Positions 43,616 through 51,327 of a DNA stretch of 64,000 bases are shown here, piece by piece. The translations under genes were made by a program, and so were the position numbers. Source of the stretch: Alteromonas sp. 1_MG-2023 (GTDB lineage: Bacteria; Pseudomonadota; Gammaproteobacteria; Enterobacterales; Alteromonadaceae); NCBI RefSeq assembly GCF_030547075.1, contig NZ_JAUOQH010000011.1:62001-126000 (forward strand). Reading direction: 5' to 3'. Numbering within the stretch: the stretch's first letter is position 1; every line of letters begins with the position of its first letter. A model generated the notes under the pieces. It saw only the letters and a program-made list of their open reading frames with translations, did no database searches and was not told the origin of the DNA.

Positions 43616-45820
43616 ATGCACTTTTCTAATAGTTTTATCTCACCTGCATTAAGTGCGTTATCTTCCAAAAGCAAGGTGCCTGTGGTGCTTCAATCTGAAG
43701 CAGCGGAATGCGGATTAGCCTGTATCAGCATGGTAGCGCAATACTATGGTGATAAGCAGGGCATAACCCATTTACGCCAACAAATTCCGGTATCGCTACG
43801 GGGTATTACGCTTAAAGACATTATGGGCATTGCTCACCAACTAGGTTTTGGAAGTCGCGCCCTTAAAGTTGAGACACAAGATTTATCTAAGCTTACTTGC
43901 CCAGCTATTTTGCACTGGGACATGCGCCATTTTGTGGTGTTAACCAAAGTAAAAGGCAACACGCTAACCATACATGATCCCAGCCTAGGCAAGCGTACGC
44001 TTAGCTTTAATGATGCAAGCAAACACTTAACTGGCATCGCGCTGGAGATAACTCCAAAAGACAATTTTGCGCCGCCCCCTGCCAAGCCCTTATTAAAATT
44101 ACGAGATTTTTTTACTCGTACAATCGGTTTTAAACGCAACTTAGCAACTTTACTGGCGCTATCGGCACTACTGCAATTGTTTGCGTTAGCCACGCCTTAT
44201 TACATGCAAACCGTGGTTGATGATGTGTTATTGCAAGGTAACCAAGCGCTGCTAATCGCCCTGGCTATCGGTTTTTCATTTTTATTAATGATAGAAACCT
44301 TCACGAGTGTTTTACGGCGCTTGCTTATTCTCAGTGTCTCTAGCCGACTTCAACTTCAAATGTCTGCATCGGTTTTTCATCATTTGCTATCGCTTCCTCT
44401 CGACTTTTTTGCAAAAAGGCATGTAGGCGATGTGGTATCTCGTTTTGGTTCACTTGCCCATATTCGTGAGTTTCTAACCACGGGACTAGTCACTGCATTG
44501 CTTGATGGTGTGATGGCTATTGTCACCCTCGTCGTGATGGCGATTTATTCAATAAAGTTGACCCTATTTGTCGTGCTTATTATGGCTGTTTACCTGCTAA
44601 TTCGCTTTGCGTTAATTCCAATGACCAAACGCCTCACAACAGAGAAAATTGCGCTAGCCGCTAATGAACAGAGCCATTTTATGGAAAGCGTTCGAGGCAT
44701 GCAGCCTATACGGGTTTATCAGCAAGAAACTCAGCGCCACAGTCAGTGGCAAAACAAGTTAGTTGCCACCTTAAATAAAGACATTAGCTTAGGAAAATTA
44801 AATATAGGTAGCGAAGCAGTAAACCAAACGTTATTCGGCATTGAAAACATCATAGTTATATTTATTGCAGCCTCGTTGGTTATGGACAACTTGCTCACGG
44901 TAGGAATGATGTTGGCCTTCATTGCTTACAAAACTAAATTTACCGCGGCGCTAGACAGTTTGGTGACCAAATTTATTGAATTACGTATGTTAGGGGTACA
45001 TTTCTCTCGTCTTAGCGACATAGTCTTAACAAAGCCTGCAGAGACTACATTAATCACTCGACAAGCCCAGCCGTATGCGCCAATCCCCTCCTCTGCCCAC
45101 TCTTTGCCCATAAGTACAGCGTTACCCGCTATTCAACTAGAAGCAGAAAACTTAGGTTACAGGTATGGCGAGGGATGTAGCTTTATTTTTGAAAACCTTA
45201 ATTTGTCGGTAAAAGCGGGAGAGATTATTGCCATCGTGGGAGCTAGCGGTAGCGGCAAAAGCACCTTGCTCAAGTGCCTGATGGGGCTATACGCGCCATC
45301 GGAAGGCAATGTTACTCATAATGCGATTTCAGCCCATCGCCCCCCCACTATAGCGGCAGTGTTACAAGAAGATATCTGTTTGTCTGGCTCTATGGCAGAA
45401 AACATAAGTTGTTTCGATGATGCCCCGCGCCAAGAAGAGGTTATGCGAGCCGCACAGTTGGCCTGTATTCACGATGAAATTAGTGCCATGCCCATGCAGT
45501 ACCACACGTTAGTGGGTGATATGGGAAGCAGCCTAAGTGGAGGCCAAAAACAGAGATTATTGCTGGCGCGAGCGCTATACCGTGCCCCCGACATTCTCTT
45601 TCTCGATGAGGCGAGTAGCCATTTAGACATTCAAAATGAACACCTCATCAATACCCATTTAAAAGCGCTAAATATAACCCGAATTATGGTGGCCCACCGG
45701 CCTCAAACTATTGCCCTTGCTGACACTGTTTACCATTTGGTTGACGGCAAGCTGCAACTCATCCCAACTTCTGAAGTAGTAGAAGAAAACGATAATACCC
45801 CACAAGGAGATTCACAATGA
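43616..45820 (+). CDS. C39-peptidase ABC exporter (bacteriocin/RiPP type)
   Basis: 734 aa. N-terminal C39 protease: catalytic Cys in QSEAAECGLACISM, His in HWDMRHFVVL, Asp in IHDPSLG, so it is complete and should cut double-glycine leaders. About six TMs follow (residues 165-430), then an ATPase: Walker A GASGSGKST, signature LSGGQKQR, Walker B DILFLDEASSHLD, H-loop VAHRPQ. Start placed at ATG 43616, eight bases after AAGAGG; ATG 43610 is the alternative. Its substrate is almost certainly the double-glycine peptide encoded at 46176. Confidence 0.94.
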   Translation: MHFSNSFISPALSALSSKSKVPVVLQSEAAECGLACISMVAQYYGDKQGITHLRQQIPVSLRGITLKDIMGIAHQLGFGSRALKVETQDLSKLTCPAILHWDMRHFVVLTKVKGNTLTIHDPSLGKRTLSFNDASKHLTGIALEITPKDNFAPPPAKPLLKLRDFFTRTIGFKRNLATLLALSALLQLFALATPYYMQTVVDDVLLQGNQALLIALAIGFSFLLMIETFTSVLRRLLILSVSSRLQLQMSASVFHHLLSLPLDFFAKRHVGDVVSRFGSLAHIREFLTTGLVTALLDGVMAIVTLVVMAIYSIKLTLFVVLIMAVYLLIRFALIPMTKRLTTEKIALAANEQSHFMESVRGMQPIRVYQQETQRHSQWQNKLVATLNKDISLGKLNIGSEAVNQTLFGIENIIVIFIAASLVMDNLLTVGMMLAFIAYKTKFTAALDSLVTKFIELRMLGVHFSRLSDIVLTKPAETTLITRQAQPYAPIPSSAHSLPISTALPAIQLEAENLGYRYGEGCSFIFENLNLSVKAGEIIAIVGASGSGKSTLLKCLMGLYAPSEGNVTHNAISAHRPPTIAAVLQEDICLSGSMAENISCFDDAPRQEEVMRAAQLACIHDEISAMPMQYHTLVGDMGSSLSGGQKQRLLLARALYRAPDILFLDEASSHLDIQNEHLINTHLKALNITRIMVAHRPQTIALADTVYHLVDGKLQLIPTSEVVEENDNTPQGDSQ

Positions 45821-46128
45821 TAACGTCCGAAGTTAGAGAATCTACACCATTGCTCACCGATATTGAGCGTCAACAAATCAGTGTGCATGTAGATAAATTA
45901 AATAGCGCCGCCCTACCCATCGATACCCTGTCTAAACGCGAGTTACAAGTTGCACGAAAGATCATGGAAGGCCTATCGAACAAAGCGATAGCAGCAGAAC
46001 TATTTATTAGTGAGCGAACCGTTAAGTTTCACTGCGCCAACATTTACAGGAAGCTAAAAATTAGCAGTCGCACCGCACTAATTGCTAGCTGTTTCCGATC
46101 GATTTATCACCCCCTAAGGTTAGCTTAA
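45817..46128 (+). CDS. LuxR-type HTH regulator (single domain)
   Basis: 103 aa. The second half is a GerE/LuxR HTH: LSKRELQVARKIMEGLSNKAIAAELFISERTVKFHCANIYRKLKIS. The first 40 residues are too short for a receiver or an autoinducer domain, so signal input is unclear. The ATG overlaps the exporter stop (ATGA) and AAGGAG precedes it by seven bases. Its place between exporter and precursor genes suggests local control of the peptide cluster. Confidence 0.9.
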   Translation: MITSEVRESTPLLTDIERQQISVHVDKLNSAALPIDTLSKRELQVARKIMEGLSNKAIAAELFISERTVKFHCANIYRKLKISSRTALIASCFRSIYHPLRLA

Positions 46129-46175
46129 CCGCTGGCCTTTTCTACAACCGTAAACGCTTTTATAAGGAGCGAAAA

Positions 46176-46379
46176 ATGCAACATAACACACATAGCAACA
46201 TGCAAAAAAACGACACCCTACAGCACATTAACCCGGTAGATCTTGTGCAGGTAAATGGTGGCAAATCTTTGGTCTCTATAGGTGCAGGCGAGGGCCCGAT
46301 TAGAGCGGTAAAACCACCTATGTATATCACCTTAGCGATTGGTGAAGACGGCGGACAACTACCCGACTTACTGTCTTAA
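46176..46379 (+). CDS. Putative graspetide precursor peptide with double-glycine leader
   Basis: 67 aa, AAGGAG five bases before the ATG. Leader residues 1-29 end in LVQVNGG. Counting back from the Gly-Gly cut, hydrophobic residues stand at -4 (Val), -7 (Leu), -12 (Ile) and -15 (Leu), the same positions as in the colicin V leader (MRTLTLNELDSVSGG). The 38-residue core (KSLVSIGAGEGPIRAVKPPM ...) contains ITLAIGED (51-58), which matches the TTxxxxEE motif of plesiocin-type graspetides except that the first Thr is Ile; Thr52 to Glu57 or Asp58 would be the ester candidates, with Glu39, Asp64 and Lys46 as others. Followed by an ATP-grasp gene 52 bases on. Confidence 0.8.
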   Translation: MQHNTHSNMQKNDTLQHINPVDLVQVNGGKSLVSIGAGEGPIRAVKPPMYITLAIGEDGGQLPDLLS

Positions 46380-46384
46380 TAAAC

Positions 46385-46407
46385 AAGGAGGTTAAGCAGT
46401 CCTCCTT
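46385..46407 (+). other. Intercistronic stem-loop between precursor and ATP-grasp genes
   Basis: AAGGAGG (46385-46391) / CCTCCTT (46401-46407), loop of nine bases. An overlapping alternative pairs GTTAAG (46391-46396) with CTTAAC (46413-46418). No U-run, so it is more likely an mRNA-stability or translation-setting hairpin than a full terminator. It would favour more precursor than enzyme. Confidence 0.6.
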
Positions 46408-46431
46408 CACACCTTAACTGAGGATAAATCG

Positions 46432-47349
46432 ATGCAAATTGCATTAGTGGGGAGCGAGACTGACCCGCAAATATCACATATAGCAGCCGTCTTACATGCA
46501 AGTAATCATGAGCCTCATATTATCAATACCAGCTACTTTGGGGAGCGATGGCAACTTAGCTACGATCCAGATTTTAATGATGGCCTGTTACATTTTAATC
46601 AACCTACTTCTAATGGCTTGTATCATGTTCCACTGTCAGACATAAAGTCGGCCTATTGGCACCAATACATCCCACCCACGGTGAATGCTTCTGACACTGC
46701 CTCGACTCAGTGGCTAGATCAAGAATATGCCAGTACCTTGTTATGTTGGTTTTTATACAATGGAACCAAGTGGGTGAATGGTATAGAAGCCATACGCGCT
46801 CATCACTGCAAACCGATTCAACTACGGATGGCTAAAAGGCTAGGTGCCAATGTGCCTTACACCTATGTAGGTAACGCCGCTGATATCGCCTTACAGTTTT
46901 GTGCAAATATGCAAGAGTTGGTATACAAGCCGGTCAAGGGCGGCGAAACGGCTAAGCTGTTTAGAAAAGGCCAAAGCTCCATCGACCTTGCCTATAACTT
47001 ATTGAAAGAGCGCCCTGTCACCTTTCAAGCCTATATTGAAGGCACCAACATTCGAACCTTCGTGATTGGTAAAGAAGTCGTGAGCGTTCAAATAGACTCT
47101 CATAATGTGGATTTCAGAGAAGATGAAGATGCCCGCCCTGTATTGGTGTCATTGCCTAAAGCAATGCAGAAGTTATCGCGAAAAATATGCACAGGTTTAG
47201 GTATGCATTGGTGCGCTATCGATTGGCGTAAAAATACAAAGGGTGAATATTACTTTTTGGAAGCAAACCCTTGCCCTTTCTTTCTGTTTGTTGAAAGTGA
47301 AACTGGCGTTGATATTACTGGGCGTTTGGTGAAATTACTCACAACTTAA
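46432..47349 (+). CDS. ATP-grasp peptide-maturation ligase (graspetide synthetase-like)
   Basis: 305 aa, GAGG eight bases before the ATG. N-terminal pre-grasp part (MQIALVGSETDPQISHIAAV) and ATP-grasp core: CKPIQLRMAKRLGANVPYTYVG, LVYKPVKGGE, FQAYIEGTNIRTFVIGKEVV, MHWCAIDWR and the metal-binding EANPCPFF. Such MvdC/MvdD-type enzymes form side-chain omega-ester or amide bonds between Ser/Thr/Lys and Asp/Glu of the precursor. The partner is the 67-aa peptide just upstream. Other ATP-grasp roles (RimK-like glutamate ligase) are less likely given the peptide, the C39 exporter and the missing RimK landmarks. Confidence 0.87.
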   Translation: MQIALVGSETDPQISHIAAVLHASNHEPHIINTSYFGERWQLSYDPDFNDGLLHFNQPTSNGLYHVPLSDIKSAYWHQYIPPTVNASDTASTQWLDQEYASTLLCWFLYNGTKWVNGIEAIRAHHCKPIQLRMAKRLGANVPYTYVGNAADIALQFCANMQELVYKPVKGGETAKLFRKGQSSIDLAYNLLKERPVTFQAYIEGTNIRTFVIGKEVVSVQIDSHNVDFREDEDARPVLVSLPKAMQKLSRKICTGLGMHWCAIDWRKNTKGEYYFLEANPCPFFLFVESETGVDITGRLVKLLTT

Positions 47350-47536
47350 TAGTGGCATCGTGCCCATTGAGAAACGGCCTGCCATTAACGCTTTTCAAGC
47401 AGGTATAACTTTATTTAGATTTAAATTTTAACGTTGTTAGCGTGGGTAAATTGCTCTTTATCAATGCTAAGAATAATGAACACAACATTTAAAACAAAAA
47501 TAAAACAGCCGGGCAAAAAACAGGGAAGATGGGAAG

Positions 47537-48385
47537 ATGAAAGGTAAAAACATGAAAGGTGAATATATGAAAAGTGAAAACATGGAAGCTGGCAGTATCG
47601 AAATAGTGGGTACCGAAGAAAGTAGCCTTGAAAGTAATATTGAAAGTAGCATTGAAAATAAAAACACAGAGCTCAATAATGATAAAAGTTACTCAATCCT
47701 CTCTACGTTATTGTGGATGGCTTTTCTTGCTTTAGGCGTTAAAGGGTTAATTGGCGTAATAGCCTACACTGCATTCGTTCTTTACGGTTTAGAAGGCGAT
47801 GCTCTAGAAAACGTTTTTTATCAGCCTATTTTCATGGGGCTTTCGGGACTGGTGGCAGCACTACTTTCTATTTCACTCATAAAGAAAGCGTGTCATGTTG
47901 GGGGGGCAGAATTCCCCTATAAATTTTTAGCGATTCAGCCAATTAGCATGCCTATTCTTTTGAAGGTATTACTGGTCGGCGCTGTGTTTCTAGCGTTTGA
48001 ATATTTAGCCGATTCCTTACTATCAATAGAAACGCAAGCGCTATTATTAACGGTTAAATCACTTACTCACTCCCCTCTCGACGTTTTAATGCTTATCCTC
48101 GGGGTTTGCATTATTGCTCCGATAGTGGAAGAAATTGTTTTTAGAGGGTTAGCCTATGCTAGGTTTAAAAATAGCCGTCTTGGCGTAACTGGTGCAATCA
48201 TTATTACCAGCGTGTTTTTTACCGTTGTACACACGCAGTACGAATTTCTAGTGTTGGTTTTTATAGGTGTACTTGCGTTTCTATTAGGGTACGTACGCTA
48301 TAAAACAGGCAATGTGTTGTATTGTATAGCGCTGCACATGCAGATGAATATTGCCGCTACCATAAACCTGTTTTTCTTCGTGTAA
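47537..48385 (+). CDS. CPBP-family intramembrane metalloprotease with repetitive N-terminus
   Basis: 282 aa. The CAAX/CPBP (Abi) active-site motifs are present: EEIVFRG (EExxxR) in TM helix IIAPIVEEIVFRGLAYARF, FFTVVH (FxxxH), and HMQMN at the end, in a bundle of about seven to eight TMs. The first 20 residues are a pentapeptide repeat (MKGKN MKGEY MKSEN ME), encoded by a 15-base tandem repeat, followed by an acidic Ser/Glu/Asn stretch. Family members near RiPP genes act in immunity or maturation. It lies 187 bases after the ATP-grasp gene, so membership of the operon is likely but not proven. Start could be any of the repeated ATGs. Confidence 0.85.
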   Translation: MKGKNMKGEYMKSENMEAGSIEIVGTEESSLESNIESSIENKNTELNNDKSYSILSTLLWMAFLALGVKGLIGVIAYTAFVLYGLEGDALENVFYQPIFMGLSGLVAALLSISLIKKACHVGGAEFPYKFLAIQPISMPILLKVLLVGAVFLAFEYLADSLLSIETQALLLTVKSLTHSPLDVLMLILGVCIIAPIVEEIVFRGLAYARFKNSRLGVTGAIIITSVFFTVVHTQYEFLVLVFIGVLAFLLGYVRYKTGNVLYCIALHMQMNIAATINLFFFV

Positions 48386-48421
48386 AAGCAGCTTCAAAGA
48401 GCAGTAAAAAATTAGCACAAA

Positions 48422-48454
48422 AAAAGAGCGCATTTAAATAAATGCGCTCTTTTG
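48422..48454. terminator. Bidirectional terminator between the peptide cluster and hslU
   Basis: AAAAGAGCGCATTT / AAATGCGCTCTTTT (14-bp perfect stem, AAAT loop) between convergent genes. Confidence 0.92.
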
Positions 48455-48475
48455 TGTGTTACTAGCCTTAGGGCT

Positions 48476-49804
48476 TTATAGAATGAAGCGAGACAGATCT
48501 TCGTTTTCTACTAGCGACTCTAAGTGGCTGTTTACGTAGTCTTCGTCAATCACGAAAGACTCACCGCTTTTTTCAGACGCATCAAATGAAATATCTTCCA
48601 TTAAACGCTCAAGCACTGTGTGTAAACGGCGCGCACCAATGTTCTCAGTACGTTCGTTAACGCGCCACGCCGCTTCAGCAATACGCTGAATGCCCGATTC
48701 CACGAAATCGATGTTCACACCCTCAGTAAGCATTAGCGCTTTATACTGAGCGGTAAGCGATGCGTTAGGCTCGGTAAGAATACGCTTGAAATCACCCACT
48801 TCTAATGCTGACAACTCAACGCGAATTGGCAAACGGCCTTGAAGCTCAGGAATAAGGTCTGACGGCTTACTCATTTGGAAAGCACCAGAGGCGATAAACA
48901 AAATATGGTCTGTTTTTACCATACCGTGTTTAGTCGATACCGTTGAACCTTCTACCAAAGGTAGCAAGTCACGCTGTACGCCTTCACGCGATACATCGCC
49001 TGACGTATTGCCTTCACGCTTACAGATCTTGTCAATTTCATCCACGAACACAATGCCGTGTTGCTCAACCGACTCAATCGCTTTTTCTTTTAAGTCTTCT
49101 TGATTCACCAAACGTGCGGCTTCTTCTTCCACCAGCATTTTCAGTGCATCTTTAATTTTTAGCTTCTTCTTTTTCTTTTGCGAACCCGACAAGTTTTGAA
49201 ACATACCTTGAAGCTGATTGGTCATTTCTTCCATTCCAGGAGGCGCCATAATTTCTACGCCTACTTGTGGAAGTGCCACATCAATTTCAATTTCTTTGTC
49301 GTCTAAGTCGCCTTGACGAAGCTTTTTACGAAACGCTTGTCGTGTACCTCTATCTTCAACGTCTTCTTTTTTGCCCCATGCATCTTCAGGGGGTGGAATA
49401 AGTACGTCAAGAATGCGTTCTTCCGCTGCTTCTTCAGCGCGGAATTTCACTTTTTTCATTTCCGTTTCTTTGGTCATCTTCACGGCAATATCGGCAAGGT
49501 CGCGAATGATGGTTTCTACTTCTTTACCCACATAGCCCACTTCGGTGAACTTTGTCGCTTCAACTTTAATGAACGGCGCATGGGCTAATTTTGCCAAGCG
49601 GCGCGCAATTTCAGTTTTACCCACACCTGTAGGGCCAATCATAAGAATATTTTTAGGCGTTACTTCTTGGCGCAACTCTGGTTCAAGCTGCATACGGCGC
49701 CAGCGGTTTCGAAGTGCAATCGATACCGCTCGTTTAGCATCTTGCTGACCGATAATGTGTCGGTCTAGCTCATGAACAATTTCTCTAGGTGTCATTTCAG
49801 ACAT
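48476..49804 (-). CDS. hslU: ATP-dependent protease ATPase subunit HslU
   Basis: AAA+ unfoldase of the HslUV (ClpYQ) heat-shock protease in the cytoplasm. 442 aa. N-terminal [33 protein letters not shown], Walker [16 protein letters not shown], substrate-pore GYVG in [13 protein letters not shown], Walker [12 protein letters not shown], sensor region and the C-terminal [14 protein letters not shown] tail that docks in HslV. Downstream gene of hslV-hslU; about 80 bases separate them. Confidence 0.98.
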   Translation of the reverse strand: MSEMTPREIVHELDRHIIGQQDAKRAVSIALRNRWRRMQLEPELRQEVTPKNILMIGPTGVGKTEIARRLAKLAHAPFIKVEATKFTEVGYVGKEVETIIRDLADIAVKMTKETEMKKVKFRAEEAAEERILDVLIPPPEDAWGKKEDVEDRGTRQAFRKKLRQGDLDDKEIEIDVALPQVGVEIMAPPGMEEMTNQLQGMFQNLSGSQKKKKKLKIKDALKMLVEEEAARLVNQEDLKEKAIESVEQHGIVFVDEIDKICKREGNTSGDVSREGVQRDLLPLVEGSTVSTKHGMVKTDHILFIASGAFQMSKPSDLIPELQGRLPIRVELSALEVGDFKRILTEPNASLTAQYKALMLTEGVNIDFVESGIQRIAEAAWRVNERTENIGARRLHTVLERLMEDISFDASEKSGESFVIDEDYVNSHLESLVENEDLSRFIL

Positions 49805-49883
49805 GCATAAACCCTTTTCTGTTTTGGTGCTACTGCATCGATAGCAGGCACAAGTCGCTGTTTATTTTTAATTAAACAGCCAC

Positions 49884-50408
49884 TTAGTAATCGAGTACGT
49901 CTACCGTTTGACTATGGTTAGTGAATACGCAGATATCACCGGCTATGGTCAAACTTTTCTCCGCAATTTCTTTTGCAGTTAGTTCAGTGTTTTCCAGCAA
50001 AGCAATGGCAGAAGCTTGGGCATAGTTGCCGCCTGAACCAATAGCAATCAGGTCATTTTCAGGCTGAACTACGTCGCCGTTACCAGTAATGATGAAAGAC
50101 GCCGTTTCATCGGCTACGGCTAATAGAGCTTCTAGCTTGCGCAGCATACGATCGGTTCGCCAATCTTTGGCAAGTTCAACCGCCGCCTTGGTCAAATGAC
50201 CTTGGTGGGCTTCAAGTTTTGCTTCAAAGCGTTCAAAAAGGGTGAAGGCATCGGCGGTGCCGCCTGCAAAGCCAGCTAATACTTTATCGTGGTACAAGCG
50301 GCGCACTTTACGTGCATTACCTTTCATTACGGTATTGCCGAGTGACACCTGACCATCGCCAGCCATCACAACTTGATTTCCACGTCTTACAGATACAATC
50401 GTTGTCAC
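49884..50408 (-). CDS. hslV: ATP-dependent protease peptidase subunit HslV
   Basis: Proteasome-like peptidase; the N-terminal Met must be removed to expose Thr2 ([20 protein letters not shown]). 174 aa with the family's [30 protein letters not shown] and [16 protein letters not shown]. It forms double hexamers capped by HslU. Transcribed from a sigma-32 promoter seen at 50477-50504, in agreement with heat-shock control in E. coli. ftsN lies upstream on the same strand but is separated by about 200 bases. Confidence 0.98.
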   Translation of the reverse strand: MTTIVSVRRGNQVVMAGDGQVSLGNTVMKGNARKVRRLYHDKVLAGFAGGTADAFTLFERFEAKLEAHQGHLTKAAVELAKDWRTDRMLRKLEALLAVADETASFIITGNGDVVQPENDLIAIGSGGNYAQASAIALLENTELTAKEIAEKSLTIAGDICVFTNHSQTVDVLDY

Positions 50409-50476
50409 GTTTAATCCCCGTTTAAGGTGGGCGCTATCGCAGACTCGGGCGATAACTGAAAAAAGACTTTGTAATG

Positions 50477-50504
50477 AAATGGGGGAAGGGTTTTAGATTT
50501 CAAG
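50477..50504 (-). promoter_or_regulatory. Sigma-32 heat-shock promoter of hslVU
   Basis: Minus strand: CTTGAAA (50498-50504), 13-base spacer, CCCCATTT (50477-50484); an exact match to the sigma-32 consensus CTTGAAA / CCCCATNT. About 70 bases before the hslV ATG. The sigma factor itself (rpoH) is in this window at 62482. Confidence 0.88.
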
Positions 50505-50550
50505 GGGAACAGTTAAAAGGGGAGCAGCAAAAGAGGAACAGAAAGATATT

Positions 50551-50577
50551 GAAGCCTACCATCAGATAGCAGGCTTC
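50551..50577 (-). terminator. Weak hairpin after ftsN
   Basis: GAAGCCT (50551-50557) / AGGCTTC (50571-50577), 13-base loop, no clear U-run. It lies between ftsN and the hslV promoter; a possible but weak terminator. Confidence 0.4.
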
Positions 50578-50612
50578 TAAATCCTATTTCTCGATTTGAG
50601 TACTTATAAGGC

Positions 50613-51182
50613 TTATAAATTCCAGTACCAAATTTGGCAGGTAGCGATATTTACTTTGCGTAGGCTATGTTTAGCCTTTTCCGCATCACGCTTACTTTCA
50701 TAAGGGCCTAATATTACGCGGAACCACTCGCCGTTGCTGCCAGAACTCTGGCGAATAAGGGCTTCTAAACCTTGGAAAGCGATTTTGGCTTTCATCTCTT
50801 CTGCTTGAGCACGGGTTCTAAACGACGCGCACTGCATAAGATAACGCTTATCAGATTTTTCCTGCTCAGCCACGTCTACTTCTACTTCATACCCAGGCAG
50901 AGTACGAATATATTCCCACTCTTCTTTCGGTAATTCAGGCAAGGCTTCTTGTGTAGGCGCCACAGGGCGTACTACTTCTGTATCTACTTCAGAACTGGCG
51001 TTATCTTTAATTGACCATAAAAAAAGTGCGAAACCGATAAGTAATATCACCACAATAACCAAGCGGACTATAGGGAATGAAGCCGTGGGCGCATTCTTCA
51101 CCTGAGATTTACCGCGTTTTTTGTTATCGGGCTTCTTTTTTTGTGGTGCTTTACCACGAGATACATAATCGCGTTGGGCCAT
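50613..51182 (-). CDS. ftsN: Cell-division protein FtsN
   Basis: 189-aa bitopic inner-membrane protein that activates septal peptidoglycan synthesis. Cytoplasmic RDYVSRG start and Lys-rich segment (residues 1-36), one TM (IVRLVIVVILLIGFALFLW), a short periplasmic helix with the essential E-domain-like KEEWEYIRTLPGYE, and a C-terminal SPOR domain (YLMQCASFRTRAQAEEMKAK ... RVILGPYESKRDAEKAK) that binds denuded glycan. The linker is much shorter than in E. coli FtsN (319 aa). Position between priA and hslV is the classic order. Confidence 0.9.
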   Translation of the reverse strand: MAQRDYVSRGKAPQKKKPDNKKRGKSQVKNAPTASFPIVRLVIVVILLIGFALFLWSIKDNASSEVDTEVVRPVAPTQEALPELPKEEWEYIRTLPGYEVEVDVAEQEKSDKRYLMQCASFRTRAQAEEMKAKIAFQGLEALIRQSSGSNGEWFRVILGPYESKRDAEKAKHSLRKVNIATCQIWYWNL

Positions 51183-51327
51183 ATTAGGCAGTTTTCCTAC
51201 TACTTATTGTTATTTTAAATGGGTGGTACCAGCTAAGGAGGACATAATAAATCGAAGACATAGTGCCCAACCCTGAAACACTTGTATACATCAGTGTTAA
51301 GATTTTACCGTATTCCCCACCTGTGTG

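Noticed and set aside
46176..46379. Precursor as a plain class II microcin or lanthipeptide
   Set aside because: The core has no Cys for lanthionine or disulfide rings, no lanthionine synthetase is present, and the next gene is an ATP-grasp enzyme.
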